Of a DNA stretch of 64,000 nucleotides, positions 24,880-33,230 are shown piece by piece. The position numbers and the translations under genes are program-made. Source of the stretch: DATJGF01 sp035495315 (GTDB taxonomy: Bacteria; Verrucomicrobiota; Verrucomicrobiia; Limisphaerales; UBA8199); the NCBI GenBank assembly GCA_035495315.1, contig DATJGF010000194.1, positions 1 through 64,000 of the forward strand, written 5' to 3'. A model generated the notes under the pieces. The model made no database searches, was not told where the DNA came from, and was given only the letters and a program-made list of their open reading frames with translations. Each line of letters begins with the position of its first letter. Position 1 is the stretch's first letter.

Positions 24880-26514
24880 CTACTTGATCTCGTTCCAGGA
24901 GAGGATCAGGAAGCGACCAAAACCTTTAAACCCGGAGAGAGCCTCATCGTAGTGGAAGTTGAAATGGCCGTTCAGCTTTATGGAGTTGGCCATGAAACAC
25001 CCGGTGAAATCAATCACGACATTGTTCCCGCTACCACCTAACTGAACGTCGGCGGAGGGAGCAACGATGACTCCCTTGAAACCAGCGTTGCCAGAGTAAC
25101 TCAGAGTTGTGACTGTGGGTGCGCAAAAAATGAGGAGGTCGATCGCGTAACCTGCGTTATTAACGAAGCCGTTTCCACCAATATTACAAGTCGTCCCACC
25201 GCTATAAATGATGACGCTACCGTCCGTTCCGATAGTAAACGTATCGCCACTTTTCTCGTTAAGCCCAGTGGGCAACGCCAGCACAACGTTCGGCCCGGTA
25301 ACGTAGGTGGAGCCGGACAAGTCGCTGGCGACGTAGTTGTTAGTAACACCGGCACTGCCCCACAGGATATGATCATAATAGGTGCCCACCGGGACCATGT
25401 TCGTCGTGTAGGAAGAGATATAAGTGTAACTGGTGATCTGGTATTCCCAATAATAAGTATTCCCTTTATCCTTATAACTTCCGAAGCTGGTGTAAGTGCC
25501 CAGCGCCGGAGGCACCGTGAGTCCAGTCAGATACGTCGTGTTGGTCTGCAGGATTACCGTGGGTAGCGGCAGCGGCAACGCTGCACTAGTGGTGGTATTT
25601 GTGCCCACTACCGCCGTCATATTCGTGATCCAACCGTTCGTCGGCGTCAAATAGCTGCTCGTATCCGGATAACTGGTTTCCGGGAAAGTGAAATTCGCGT
25701 CATCCAACCACCACCCGGGATCAATACCGCTGCCGATAATCGGGTAGTCGGCATGGCTGCCGATGTACCCGTTGGACCCGACTTGAACGGCATTGTTGGC
25801 GCTGCCCGGTCCGGTATGTGCATGTCCGAAGATATTGGCGTTACCGCCGCTGATCGAGTTGACGATACCGAGGTTGGTCGCAATATCACCCTTGTCACCC
25901 GTAAAGAAGCTGGGAGTGTATTGGCCGCTAACGCTTTTGAAAGGGTCGCCGGAGTCAAAGCTGTCGGTGGTGACATTGTTTCCGGCCAAATCGATGTTTT
26001 TCCTGGCGATCAACGCTCCATTGAATGGGCTTAGCTTGTTGCAAATCACTTGCACCGCACGCGTCACCGGTGCCTGACTCGAATTGTCGGTCTGGCCTTG
26101 GGTCGCAAACAGAATCATCGCGGCGGTTTGCCAATAGGTCGCGCTCGGAGGGGTCACATACGCGCGCGCTATCACCGTCGGCGCCGTCGAGTTCGTTACA
26201 ATAATCCAAGCCATGTACCCGCTCCCGTCTGGCAACGAGTTGCTCTTTGAGAACACCGAGGCGCCATTATAGGTCCAACCGTCGCCCGACAGGTCCGGAT
26301 AGGCCGCGTTGAGTTGCTGCAGTCCTTCCTCAACCCCGGCTTCACTTGTCGCGATCGCCATGTTCCAGGTCTGCGACCGAGCATTCAGGATGTTCTGCTG
26401 CTCGATCAGCGACAGGTAATACATCACAAACAGGCTGAGGATCGAACAAATCACCAACGACACCATTAACGCGCTGGCGAGTTCTTTTGCTTTGCGGGGG
26501 ACTCTTATTTTCAT
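24880..26514 (-). CDS. PilX-like large pseudopilin, cassette 1
   Basis: 544 residues, the longest of the PilX-like paralogues. The N-terminus is ELASALMVSLVICSILSLFVMYYLSL (~11-36), a PilX-type transmembrane helix without the +5 Glu. It is followed by the conserved ARSQTWNMAIATSEAGVEEGLQQLN, which in PilX/GspK-type proteins forms the pilin helix. The middle is Gly/Ser/Asn-rich beta sequence with TDSFDSGDPF. The C-terminus reads NAGFKGVIVAPSADVQLGGSG...LNGHFNFHYDEAL...LSWNEIK, the signature shared by all paralogues in the array. It probably caps the pilus or pseudopilus tip and projects a beta-rich head. It is 7 bp downstream of the PilW-like gene; the cassette ends at the hairpin 24822-24850. 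Confidence 0.85.
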   Translation of the reverse strand: MKIRVPRKAKELASALMVSLVICSILSLFVMYYLSLIEQQNILNARSQTWNMAIATSEAGVEEGLQQLNAAYPDLSGDGWTYNGASVFSKSNSLPDGSGYMAWIIVTNSTAPTVIARAYVTPPSATYWQTAAMILFATQGQTDNSSQAPVTRAVQVICNKLSPFNGALIARKNIDLAGNNVTTDSFDSGDPFKSVSGQYTPSFFTGDKGDIATNLGIVNSISGGNANIFGHAHTGPGSANNAVQVGSNGYIGSHADYPIIGSGIDPGWWLDDANFTFPETSYPDTSSYLTPTNGWITNMTAVVGTNTTTSAALPLPLPTVILQTNTTYLTGLTVPPALGTYTSFGSYKDKGNTYYWEYQITSYTYISSYTTNMVPVGTYYDHILWGSAGVTNNYVASDLSGSTYVTGPNVVLALPTGLNEKSGDTFTIGTDGSVIIYSGGTTCNIGGNGFVNNAGYAIDLLIFCAPTVTTLSYSGNAGFKGVIVAPSADVQLGGSGNNVVIDFTGCFMANSIKLNGHFNFHYDEALSGFKGFGRFLILSWNEIK

Positions 26515-26521
26515 AAATCTA

Positions 26522-27091
26522 TTAATCTTGCTGTTTGCGAATAACGATTCGCGCAGTTTGAATATCCTCGCTGGTGATTCGGGCCGGCGGTATCGACATG
26601 GATGTCTTCCAACTCAGTTGCACGACCTTCACGGTGGTTTGCCAATTGTTGCTGACGTTGATTGGATACACATCAAACGTGCCGTTGGTTGGCGGCCGCA
26701 TATACAAATTGAAGTTAAGCAACGCGCAGTTCGTCAGTAATATCGCATTGCTGCCGTCACTCGAGGCCCGTGAAACCGTCTGACTCGCGCTATTGAAAGT
26801 GTAAGTCACCTGGTCTCCTGCGCCGTTGTTAATCGTCAGGCTGCTCGAGTTCGCATTGGTCGTGTAGCCGACCACCTTCCTGGCCTGCCGAATTTCGTAC
26901 GTCAGCTGGTCCATCGCCTGCCGATTCTTCTGGTCCAGCAGGGCGTAATTGGCCATCGCCGCGTAGCTCCGGATGCTAAATATAAAAATCGTCGACAGCG
27001 CCAGACCCGCGATGGAAAAGATCGCCACTCCAACCATCATCTCCACCAGGGTGAACGCGCGTTTGGTTCTGGACGCAGCTTTAATATACAT
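26522..27091 (-). CDS. PilW/GspJ-like pseudopilin, cassette 1
   Basis: 189 residues from the ATG at 27091; this start overlaps the PilV-like stop by 11 bp. The prepilin motif is RAFTLVEMMVGVAIFSIAGLAL, with Ala in place of the usual Gly before the cleavage site and Glu at +5. The helix continues as SIRSYAAMANYALLDQKNRQAMDQLTYEIRQA, a PilW/GspJ-like pattern (LDxxxRxAxDxxxxEIR). The C-terminus ends TARIVIRKQQD, matching AQIILRSKQ and AMIVMRKK in the other cassettes. It would insert in the inner membrane, be processed by prepilin peptidase and join the pseudopilus tip complex with its PilV and PilX partners. Confidence 0.87.
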   Translation of the reverse strand: MYIKAASRTKRAFTLVEMMVGVAIFSIAGLALSTIFIFSIRSYAAMANYALLDQKNRQAMDQLTYEIRQARKVVGYTTNANSSSLTINNGAGDQVTYTFNSASQTVSRASSDGSNAILLTNCALLNFNLYMRPPTNGTFDVYPINVSNNWQTTVKVVQLSWKTSMSIPPARITSEDIQTARIVIRKQQD

Positions 27092-27548
27092 AATTCTGCA
27101 ATCCATCCTTCGAGACGTAGGTGCTCAGCGAACGATTGTGCGGAATCCGCCCGTTCGTGGTCCAGGTCAGCGTTACCGTGAATTGGCGCATATTGGCCGA
27201 GTAACTCGGGGTTGAACTGCTAAATACCGGGTCGCTCACCGTCATCGTGCCATTGTAAACAGTCCCCTGGTAATTGGTCGGCGCTTGCGGGTCATACACG
27301 TCAACGAACGTCGACGGCACAAACCCCGAATTGGTCACCTGCGACCAGTTGTAAAGGCGAATGCTCTCCACTTTCTCGAGCAGGATTTGCGTCGCCCGGG
27401 CATTTTCACGCGCCAATTGGGCAACGAACATCCCGTAATTTATGGAGCCGATGATCCCGGCCCCAGCAATCGCGATGATGACTGTAGCGACGACCACCTC
27501 GACGAGCGTGCCGGCACTCTCCGACTTCTTGGGTATACGGGTTCTCAT
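27081..27548 (-). CDS. PilV/GspI-like pseudopilin, cassette 1
   Basis: 155 residues. The N-terminal segment ESAGTLVEVVVATVIIAIAGAGIIGSINYGMFVAQ is a prepilin-like helix, but the usual Gly-Phe is reduced to Gly directly before TLVE, placing Glu at +4. The following ARENARATQILLEKVESIRLYNWSQV matches the RATQILxxKxExIRL block of the other PilV-like members. The C-terminus ends SKDGLQNYVY, as in the family (R/KxGLQNY). The first gene of the cassette. Its ATG overlaps the stop of a small upstream reading frame (ATGA). The altered cleavage motif may affect processing. Confidence 0.85.
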   Translation of the reverse strand: MRTRIPKKSESAGTLVEVVVATVIIAIAGAGIIGSINYGMFVAQLARENARATQILLEKVESIRLYNWSQVTNSGFVPSTFVDVYDPQAPTNYQGTVYNGTMTVSDPVFSSSTPSYSANMRQFTVTLTWTTNGRIPHNRSLSTYVSKDGLQNYVY

Positions 27549-27610
27549 GGGGAATTCTTGGTATCCGCTCCTTTTACTTCTTTCGCCAATACCAGCCCGG
27601 TCTTCATCAT
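27545..27610 (-). CDS. Possible short leader reading frame coupled to cassette 1
   Basis: A minus-strand frame ends at 27545 with TGA overlapping the ATG of the PilV-like gene. The C-terminal 21 residues from ATG 27610 read MMKTGLVLAKEVKGADTKNSP. The frame is open further upstream to ~27705 (preceded by AEDVQRRAAIA). It might be a short coupled leader peptide, or the tail of a larger degraded gene. I do not recognise it. Evidence is only the overlap and the protein-like composition. Confidence 0.3.
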   Translation of the reverse strand: MMKTGLVLAKEVKGADTKNSP

Positions 27611-28043
27611 CTCTGCAATCGCGGCCCTGCGTTGTACATCTTCAGCCAATCCTGGCCTTAAGCCCGGGTGGAAGCAGGTACCTTGCCAAGGGTTTCCCCG
27701 GGGGATTCAGTAGTTTTACCGCAGTCTAACCCCCAGCCAGTTTCCAAAAATGACACACGCGTCTCATTCATGGACAGAGCAGGTCTTGGCTTAATTAGTG
27801 CAATTCTGGACTTGGTCCCCCTGGGGCCGAACGATGAGAATGCCCCGATCTCCTGCGACTAGACTCTCTGCTATCCGCAACTCCTCTCAAGAAAACCGCA
27901 GCCTCGCTGGAACGAGCTCTGAACCTTGTTAGAGCCAGGGTTTCGGGGGCCGCTGAAAAACTGAGGAGGGTTAAGTACCCTATTGCGTCGCCACGGCAAT
28001 TCTCTTAAGAGCACTCGAGGGAAACATTATACTTGGGCGTATC
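27611..28043. other. Intergenic stretch upstream of cassette 1
   Basis: I see no recognisable gene in these 433 bases. The region must contain the promoter for cassette 1 on the minus strand. I looked for a cyclic-di-GMP riboswitch, common before pilus genes, and could not support one. Confidence 0.4.
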
Positions 28044-28244
28044 GTGACAGAGTGCGACAAAACAGCAAATGACCCAGCCAAGCACCTCGGCCCGTTCGAA
28101 GCCGTGCACGTTTATAAGGATCCCTCGATCAGCCAACGTCTTGCTCGATGCAAGGTGTGCGGCAGTTTGGTTCTCCGTCCAGGGTCTCAAACACCTGAGA
28201 ACAAAGAGACCAGAGCAAAGCCTTCGAGGAAGGCCAGGAATTGA
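28044..28244 (+). CDS. Possible small protein with a CxxC motif
   Basis: A GTG-started frame of 66 residues, with the segment HLGPFEAVHVYKDPSISQRL followed by ARCKVCGSLVL. The CxxC pair after a YxDP motif recalls small metal-binding proteins in this phylum, but the second pair of cysteines is missing, so it may be truncated. It has a basic C-terminal tail. No strong ribosome-binding site. It lies alone on the plus strand between two pilin cassettes. I do not assign a function; it could be a remnant or a chance frame. Confidence 0.35.
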   Translation: MTECDKTANDPAKHLGPFEAVHVYKDPSISQRLARCKVCGSLVLRPGSQTPENKETRAKPSRKARN

Positions 28245-28339
28245 AGGGCGTCAAACCTCAGTAACACGCATCTTCAGCAAATTCGTCATTCATCATTCGT
28301 TATTTCCTGCGCCCCCTGCCCTCCCACCTCCGTCTCCGT

Positions 28340-29629
28340 CTAAAGTTCAGTCCAGGACGTGGCGACATACCCGCTCTTCGGCCCGCCGCGGGTAAGGTTT
28401 TCGTCGTAGTGGAATCGGAAATGCCCGTTTAAGGTGGCGCTCTTGACGACGCCGGCGCCAACAAAATCATAGGGTGTAGTACCGCCGCCACCCATCGTGA
28501 AATCGGCTTCGGGCGCGTAAACGGTGCCCGTAAAGGTACCGTTGCCGCCGAGCTTGACGGTAGTGTTGTTGGTGGTGCCGTAGTAGCTAAAATTAAGAGC
28601 ATTGCCGCTGTCGACAATGTCGGTACCGGTCAGGGTGAAAGTGGGCCCGTCCATGTATATCGTAAGGCTGCCGGAGGTGTTGGTCCCACCCGAACCGACG
28701 CGGATTGAATCCGCAGTCGCGTCTCCGGTGAGGAGCAGGTTGACGTTGACGCCTGGGGCGACGTAGATGTTGGCCTTGAGATCGGCAATTGAGTAATAGC
28801 CGCTGATGAAAAAGGCATAATCATAGGACACACTATTTGTCACCAGGGGCACAATTAGCGGAGCCGCTGCCAGCGGTGTTCCACTGGGAAGGATAACATC
28901 CGGGAACTCGACATTGAAGTCATTGGTGATCCCCCCGGTGACGGTGCCGTTCTTGAGCTGAGTCTCGCTAGCGCCTGGTCCCAAGAGGACCGATCCGTTG
29001 ATATCGGCGTTTCCGACGTTCACGATGCCGGCGATGCTGGCGAGGTCGCCGTTGGTGCTGGTCTTGGTGGGATCATATTGTCCATTGTTGCTCAAGGTGC
29101 CGAGCGTTGAGTTGAAACTGTCGGTTTCGACGTTGTTGCCCTTCAAATCGAGATTATATTTCGTGGCCAAACCTGCCTTAAAGAGACCGGCATCGGAGGT
29201 GGTGACGCGGACTACCCTGGTGAGGGTGGCCGGAATGGAGGCTACCGTGACTGTGCCTGTAGAATAGATGGTCGGGTAGGTGTCAGTCGTGTACACAACG
29301 GTGTAGGAACCGTTATTATTAGCGAGAGTTCGAGAAATAGGTCCGTAGATGCCGTTGACGGCTGACCCCCAGCCGTTAGCCGATCGGTTAATCGAGGATG
29401 CAGGGGCTCCGGGATTGAGCTGGGCCAAGGCCTCCTCGACGCCAGCCTCAGCGACGGCCATTGCGGCGTTCCAGGCCTGGGACCGGGCGACAAAGCTTCG
29501 CTGGGTTCGAACCAGATAAAGGTAGGCAAAAACGAAGAAGCCGAGCAGGCCGACCATAAAGAGCGTGACCATGAGCACGCTGCCGCGTTGCGCTTGCTTT
29601 CCGTTTCGACAAATCATAGGAATACTCAT
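28340..29629 (-). CDS. PilX-like large pseudopilin, cassette 2
   Basis: 429 residues from the ATG at 29629, which overlaps the PilW-like stop as ATGA. The N-terminus is KQAQRGSVLMVTLFMVGLLGFFVFAYLYLV, then RTQRSFVARSQAWNAAMAVAEAGVEEALAQLNPGAP. The middle contains VETDSFNS, NGDLASIAGIVNVGNADINGSVLLGPGA and GSLTIYMDGPTFTLTG. The C-terminal block reads TGTVYAPEADFTMGGGG then LNGHFRFHYDENL and GYVATSWTEL. It is closest to the cassette 5 paralogue and to the decayed copy at 33985. The repetitive Gly/Asn-rich body suggests a beta-solenoid-like exposed domain on a pilus-tip subunit (inference). Confidence 0.88.
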   Translation of the reverse strand: MSIPMICRNGKQAQRGSVLMVTLFMVGLLGFFVFAYLYLVRTQRSFVARSQAWNAAMAVAEAGVEEALAQLNPGAPASSINRSANGWGSAVNGIYGPISRTLANNNGSYTVVYTTDTYPTIYSTGTVTVASIPATLTRVVRVTTSDAGLFKAGLATKYNLDLKGNNVETDSFNSTLGTLSNNGQYDPTKTSTNGDLASIAGIVNVGNADINGSVLLGPGASETQLKNGTVTGGITNDFNVEFPDVILPSGTPLAAAPLIVPLVTNSVSYDYAFFISGYYSIADLKANIYVAPGVNVNLLLTGDATADSIRVGSGGTNTSGSLTIYMDGPTFTLTGTDIVDSGNALNFSYYGTTNNTTVKLGGNGTFTGTVYAPEADFTMGGGGTTPYDFVGAGVVKSATLNGHFRFHYDENLTRGGPKSGYVATSWTEL

Positions 29630-30219
29630 TGTTTGCTGCGCAAAATGATTTGCGCCGCTTGGACGCTTTCGGTGTTGACCTTCTGAGCGAAAATAGTACG
29701 AGAACATTTCCAGGAAAGACTAATTAACTTGCACAGGTTGACGTCCATCACCCCTGAACCATTGGTGGCCGGATAGTAGAGAACGTTGGTGCTAGTAATG
29801 TAAGGAGTTCGCTGATAAAGCGCGAAATTCCAGGTGTCACATTCGGTCAACGCAGTCAGGTCGCTTTGGCCGGTTTTAGACATGACCACCATACGGGTGT
29901 CTGGCGAGTACGTCAGGGTGATGGCGGCTGCCTGGTTGGCGTTGGTGAGCGTGAGCGATTGGGCCGACTGATTGGTGGAGTAGGCAAGAAGCCCCGTGGA
30001 CTGGCGAATTTCACGTGTGATTACGTCGAGAGCATAGCGGCTCTTGGAATCAAGGTCGGTGTAATTGACCAAAGCTAGCGAAGCCTTGGCGGCATACATG
30101 GTGAGTGTCGCCACCGCTGCCAAAACAATTGAACCGACGGCGATAGCGACACTAATCTCGATCAGTGTAAAAGCCTGGGATAAGCGCGCGGGCGAGAGTT
30201 TGAGACGAAGTGGAATCAT
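29626..30219 (-). CDS. PilW/GspJ-like pseudopilin, cassette 2
   Basis: 197 residues from the ATG at 30219, which overlaps the PilV-like stop as ATGA; the open frame upstream is in the PilV coding region and is not used. The prepilin motif is SQAFTLIEISVAIAVGSIVLAAV, with Glu at +5 and Ala before the cleavage site. The helix continues with YTDLDSKSRYALDVITREIRQSTGLLAYSTNQ, the LDxxxRxAxDxxxREIR signature of this family. The C-terminus is VQAAQIILRSKQ. Tight coupling on both sides indicates stoichiometric expression of the trio. It acts in the inner membrane after processing by a prepilin peptidase encoded outside the window. Confidence 0.9.
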   Translation of the reverse strand: MIPLRLKLSPARLSQAFTLIEISVAIAVGSIVLAAVATLTMYAAKASLALVNYTDLDSKSRYALDVITREIRQSTGLLAYSTNQSAQSLTLTNANQAAAITLTYSPDTRMVVMSKTGQSDLTALTECDTWNFALYQRTPYITSTNVLYYPATNGSGVMDVNLCKLISLSWKCSRTIFAQKVNTESVQAAQIILRSKQ

Positions 30220-30710
30220 TGGATTGAGCCCCAGATATAATTTTGTAGACCGTACCGGGCGACTTGGGTTTGCATTTGCCGCGTGTGGACAATCGGCACA
30301 TTCAGATTGTAATTCGTCCAGGTGAGGTTGACCGTGACCTGACACATATTCGGCGCATAAGAGGCGGTGTTGGGAACACTGCTAACCGGGGTTATGCCTA
30401 CATTCCCAAAATACTTGGCTCCCGCAGCCTGATTCGTGCCGCTTAGCGGGTCATAGCTTTCCTGAAAGGTAAAATTAGTTAACTGACTCCACGTGCACAG
30501 CCGAATCGCTTCAATCTTCTGCATCAGGATTTGCGTCGCCCGCAGATCCTCACGGGTGGTTTGCAGAACGGAGAAGCCCGAAGAAAGGGCGATGCAAAAC
30601 GCCCCGCCAACGGTTCCGAGCACGAACACCGCCACGATGACGTCGGCCAGCGTAAATGCGCATGTGTCTCGGCGGGCTTGCCTGCTTTTATTATCGAATC
30701 TCATTTGCAT
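30216..30710 (-). CDS. PilV/GspI-like pseudopilin, cassette 2
   Basis: 164 residues. The prepilin motif is CAFTLADVIVAVFVLGTVGGAF; the +5 residue is Asp instead of the usual Glu. The family block REDLRATQILMQKIEAIRLCTWSQ and the ending VARYGLQNYIWGSIQ are almost identical to the cassette 5 copy at 36176, so the two come from a fairly recent duplication. Six-residue differences concentrate in the middle (YDPLSGTNQAAGAKYFGN). It is the first gene of its cassette and overlaps the next gene by ATGA. The Asp in place of Glu is conservative but could affect assembly. Confidence 0.9.
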   Translation of the reverse strand: MQMRFDNKSRQARRDTCAFTLADVIVAVFVLGTVGGAFCIALSSGFSVLQTTREDLRATQILMQKIEAIRLCTWSQLTNFTFQESYDPLSGTNQAAGAKYFGNVGITPVSSVPNTASYAPNMCQVTVNLTWTNYNLNVPIVHTRQMQTQVARYGLQNYIWGSIQ

Positions 30711-31074
30711 TCAAATCAATCGGACCCGAGCAGGCGCTTTCAATCCCCAGCAACTCTGCTCCGCGGGCATTATGATTCTTGAATTAGCAACTTCTGTGAC
30801 AACAACCACCTACAATTGGTCCGTACGAATTCGGACGTGACGTCCCAATTTTTGCGGAGGCGTGCTTCGAAACGTGGTTTCGACAGGAGAATCAACTGCG
30901 CAGGCACGGCAGACCTGCAAGGCCGACAGGTCAACTTAAGGTGAGACTTTCATGGGCGAGCGGCCCTCTATTCAGGTTTTTTGTCCCTAAAAGATCGAGT
31001 GCAACTCCCTTGGCAGCCAGCACACACTTTTTCAGAAGCACATGAGAATTGACAATTTAGGCTCGGCACGAGCA
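30711..31074. other. Intergenic stretch between cassette 2 and a small gene
   Basis: I see no convincing gene. A short palindrome (GTCCGTACGAATTCGGAC, near 30820-30837) is the only marked structure. The cassette 2 promoter should lie here on the minus strand. Confidence 0.4.
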
Positions 31075-31287
31075 TTAGGCCTGCCTTAAAGGAAAAACGA
31101 CGTCCCATTGCGGTTGTGGTTCGTCATGTACGATTAAGACAAGATACACGTTTTGGAGTTGGTAACGCTGCATCGCCAGTATGGCGGATCCAGAATCGCC
31201 AAATTTCTCCGCGAGGTCAAAGCGCATCGTCCAGGCTCCGCCTTGTTCCAGATAAAGACCTTCTCGATTTTGGATGACCCTAATCAC
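31075..31287 (-). CDS. Small orphan protein, family shared with 60195-60416
   Basis: 70 residues from a GTG start preceded by AGG six bases upstream. The sequence reads NREGLYLEQGGAWTMRFDLA, then FGDSGSAILAMQRYQLQN, then VYLVLIVHDEPQPQWDVVFPLRQA. It aligns along nearly its whole length with the small protein at 60195-60416: both have a YL-x-GxWT start, a central helix with I-x-Q-x-L, and an ending IVL-x-EP-x-D(V/I)-PLR. I do not recognise the family. The two copies support both as real genes. It lies inside the pilin array, 18 bp downstream of the cassette 3 PilX-like gene, and could be co-transcribed with it. Confidence 0.65.
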   Translation of the reverse strand: MIRVIQNREGLYLEQGGAWTMRFDLAEKFGDSGSAILAMQRYQLQNVYLVLIVHDEPQPQWDVVFPLRQA

Positions 31288-31305
31288 TTGAACCTGTAAA
31301 GAATT

Positions 31306-32649
31306 TCAAAGCTCGTCCCAGGAGGAGGCCACGTAGCCGGTAGCAAGTTGGGTCACTCTGAGGCTTTCATCGAAGTGAAAGTTATAGTGCCCATTCATTT
31401 TCAGGGTTTGGGCAAAGGCTTTGCCGACGAAATCGTAAGAGCTGCTTCCGCCGCCGCCGAGGCTGAAGTAAGCCTCCGGAGCGAAGATGGCTCCGCAAAA
31501 ATTAGCGTTGGAGCCGAAATCGATTGAGGTATTGGTAGGCAGCCCATAGTAGCTGAAGCTCTTGGCGTAGCCAGTATCGTTGACGACCCCGTTGCCACTG
31601 ATGTTGACGTTGGCCCCGCCGACGTACAAGGTCAGACTGCTGTTGGGGGCGATATAAATCTGCGCGCCGCTGCCGATGGTAACATTGCCCGCGACGTAAA
31701 GGACATTGCTGCCGCTCACATAGAGGCTGTTGTCCAGGGTGGACATTTGCCAGATTGGCGATGAGCCGTCCAATTGGTACTTGTAATTGAAGCCGTTGAT
31801 CTTGTATTTGCCGCTGGAGGGTGAGGGTGCGGTGAGCAATTCGGATGGCAGGATTACATCTGTCAAAATGGCGTTGGCGTCGGCGGCGAAATGGTTGTTT
31901 TCAAACCCGGTCCAACCACCGTTGACCCACGCGGCATCGCCCACCGAGCCATTCGAGCCAACCGTAGCAGTGACGTCCTGGGCTCCGCCGGGGGGCGTGT
32001 GGACGATACCCTTAACCTTTCCATTGCTGATGCCGAAAGCATTCGCGTTAGTCGACAAGATGGTGACGTCACCATTATCTTTCGCTTTGGTTGGGTCGTA
32101 CATTCCGGCGCTACTATAGTTGGGATCCGAGGAATCGAAGCTGTCGGTGGTGACTCCCTGGCCGCTGAAATCGATCGAGCTCGAGATCACCATGCCGCCT
32201 GGGACATTGATCGGAGGCTTGGCCTTCGTGTTGATGCGCAGCGTGCGGGAGAGTGTGGGTGACGAAACGGGCCCGGGCACGTAGCCGGTTGAGACGATCA
32301 CAGGGGTAGCGTTAGTAACAGCCGGGCTGGTCTGGATGGTCACAGCCCAATAGTTGCTGCCGAGGTAATTGGTTTTGGCGTAGTTTCCGCCGCCAAGACT
32401 GGCCCAGGAGTTGGTGCCGAAATTGTTGGTACTGACGCCGCTGTTGAGGTGGGCCATCGCCTCCTCGACGCCGGCTTCAGCGACGACGAGCGCGTTTTCC
32501 CAAGCCTGCGCGCGAGATACGGAAAAACGTTGCGTCCGTATTAGGTAGAGGTAACTGCCGATTAGGATTCCCAGGATGGCGCAGATGGCCAGAGTAACGA
32601 ACAGGACCGTGCCCTGTTGTCGACGAGATTTGTGGTAACGAATTTTCAT
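31306..32649 (-). CDS. PilX-like large pseudopilin, cassette 3
   Basis: 447 residues; the ATG overlaps the PilW-like stop as ATGA. The N-terminus KSRRQQGTVLFVTLAICAILGILIGSYLYLI is PilX-type, followed by RTQRFSVSRAQAWENALVVAEAGVEEAMAHLNSG. The middle contains VTTDSFDSSDPNY, NGDVTILSTN and GGANVNISGNGVVNDTGY. The C-terminus has CGAIFAPEAYFSLGGGGSSSYDFVG then MNGHYNFHFDESL and GYVASSWDEL. It diverges from cassettes 2 and 5 in the middle but keeps both ends, suggesting a fixed assembly region and a variable exposed body. Role as pilus-tip subunit is inferred. Confidence 0.88.
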   Translation of the reverse strand: MKIRYHKSRRQQGTVLFVTLAICAILGILIGSYLYLIRTQRFSVSRAQAWENALVVAEAGVEEAMAHLNSGVSTNNFGTNSWASLGGGNYAKTNYLGSNYWAVTIQTSPAVTNATPVIVSTGYVPGPVSSPTLSRTLRINTKAKPPINVPGGMVISSSIDFSGQGVTTDSFDSSDPNYSSAGMYDPTKAKDNGDVTILSTNANAFGISNGKVKGIVHTPPGGAQDVTATVGSNGSVGDAAWVNGGWTGFENNHFAADANAILTDVILPSELLTAPSPSSGKYKINGFNYKYQLDGSSPIWQMSTLDNSLYVSGSNVLYVAGNVTIGSGAQIYIAPNSSLTLYVGGANVNISGNGVVNDTGYAKSFSYYGLPTNTSIDFGSNANFCGAIFAPEAYFSLGGGGSSSYDFVGKAFAQTLKMNGHYNFHFDESLRVTQLATGYVASSWDEL

Positions 32650-33209
32650 TGGACGAGTTTCTTGCGCATAACGATCATAGCTTCCTGGATGTATTCGGAA
32701 TTAGCCTTGGAGCCGAGAATGGTACGAGAGCATTTCCAATTGGTGCTGATGGCTTTGGCCTGGCCTACCGTGGTCGCATTGGTCAGGGTGCCGCCGGGTT
32801 GCGGCGCGTTGCTGAACATCGAGAATTGCAACGCGTCGCACCCGGTAAGCAGGATATTGGTCGAGCCGCCGGTTCTCCAGCTGGTGAGCTGGCGCGCATT
32901 GGGATCGTAGGAATAGACCAGATTGGTCCCGGTGGCGTAAGTGAAGACCAGCTGATTAGTTGAGAAACTGGTCAGGTTGAGCGAATTACGGATATCCCGG
33001 GTCATCTGCTCGACTGCCATGCGGCTGGCCTGATCCAGGCTGACATAGTTGCCCATCGCAACGAAGTTCCGGTTGCTGGTCATGAAAACCACCATCATGC
33101 TCATCAAGGCCAGCGAACCGACCCCAACCCCAACCAGCGTCTCCGGCAGCGTCATTCCCCAAAGCCGTCTGGACCTGCGTTCCGAAATTCTTGCCTTGAT
33201 ACCTTTCAT
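32646..33209 (-). CDS. PilW/GspJ-like pseudopilin, cassette 3
   Basis: 187 residues from the ATG at 33209, which has AAGGA five bases upstream; a TTG at 33230 extends the frame but lacks a good site. The prepilin motif is RRLWGMTLPETLVGVGVGSLALMSMM, with Gly-Met at the cleavage site and Glu at +5. The helix continues NYVSLDQASRMAVEQMTRDIRNSLNL. The C-terminus reads EAMIVMRKKLVQ. It starts 21 bp after the PilV-like stop and overlaps the PilX-like gene by ATGA. It is inserted in the inner membrane and is a likely partner of its cassette members. Confidence 0.9.
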   Translation of the reverse strand: MKGIKARISERRSRRLWGMTLPETLVGVGVGSLALMSMMVVFMTSNRNFVAMGNYVSLDQASRMAVEQMTRDIRNSLNLTSFSTNQLVFTYATGTNLVYSYDPNARQLTSWRTGGSTNILLTGCDALQFSMFSNAPQPGGTLTNATTVGQAKAISTNWKCSRTILGSKANSEYIQEAMIVMRKKLVQ

Positions 33210-33230
33210 AAAATCCTTGTCTTCTCGCAA

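Noticed and set aside
27611..28040. Cyclic-di-GMP riboswitch before the pilin array
   Set aside because: Short words such as GACGCAA occur, but the conserved pairing and tetraloop-receptor elements of the known classes could not be assembled.
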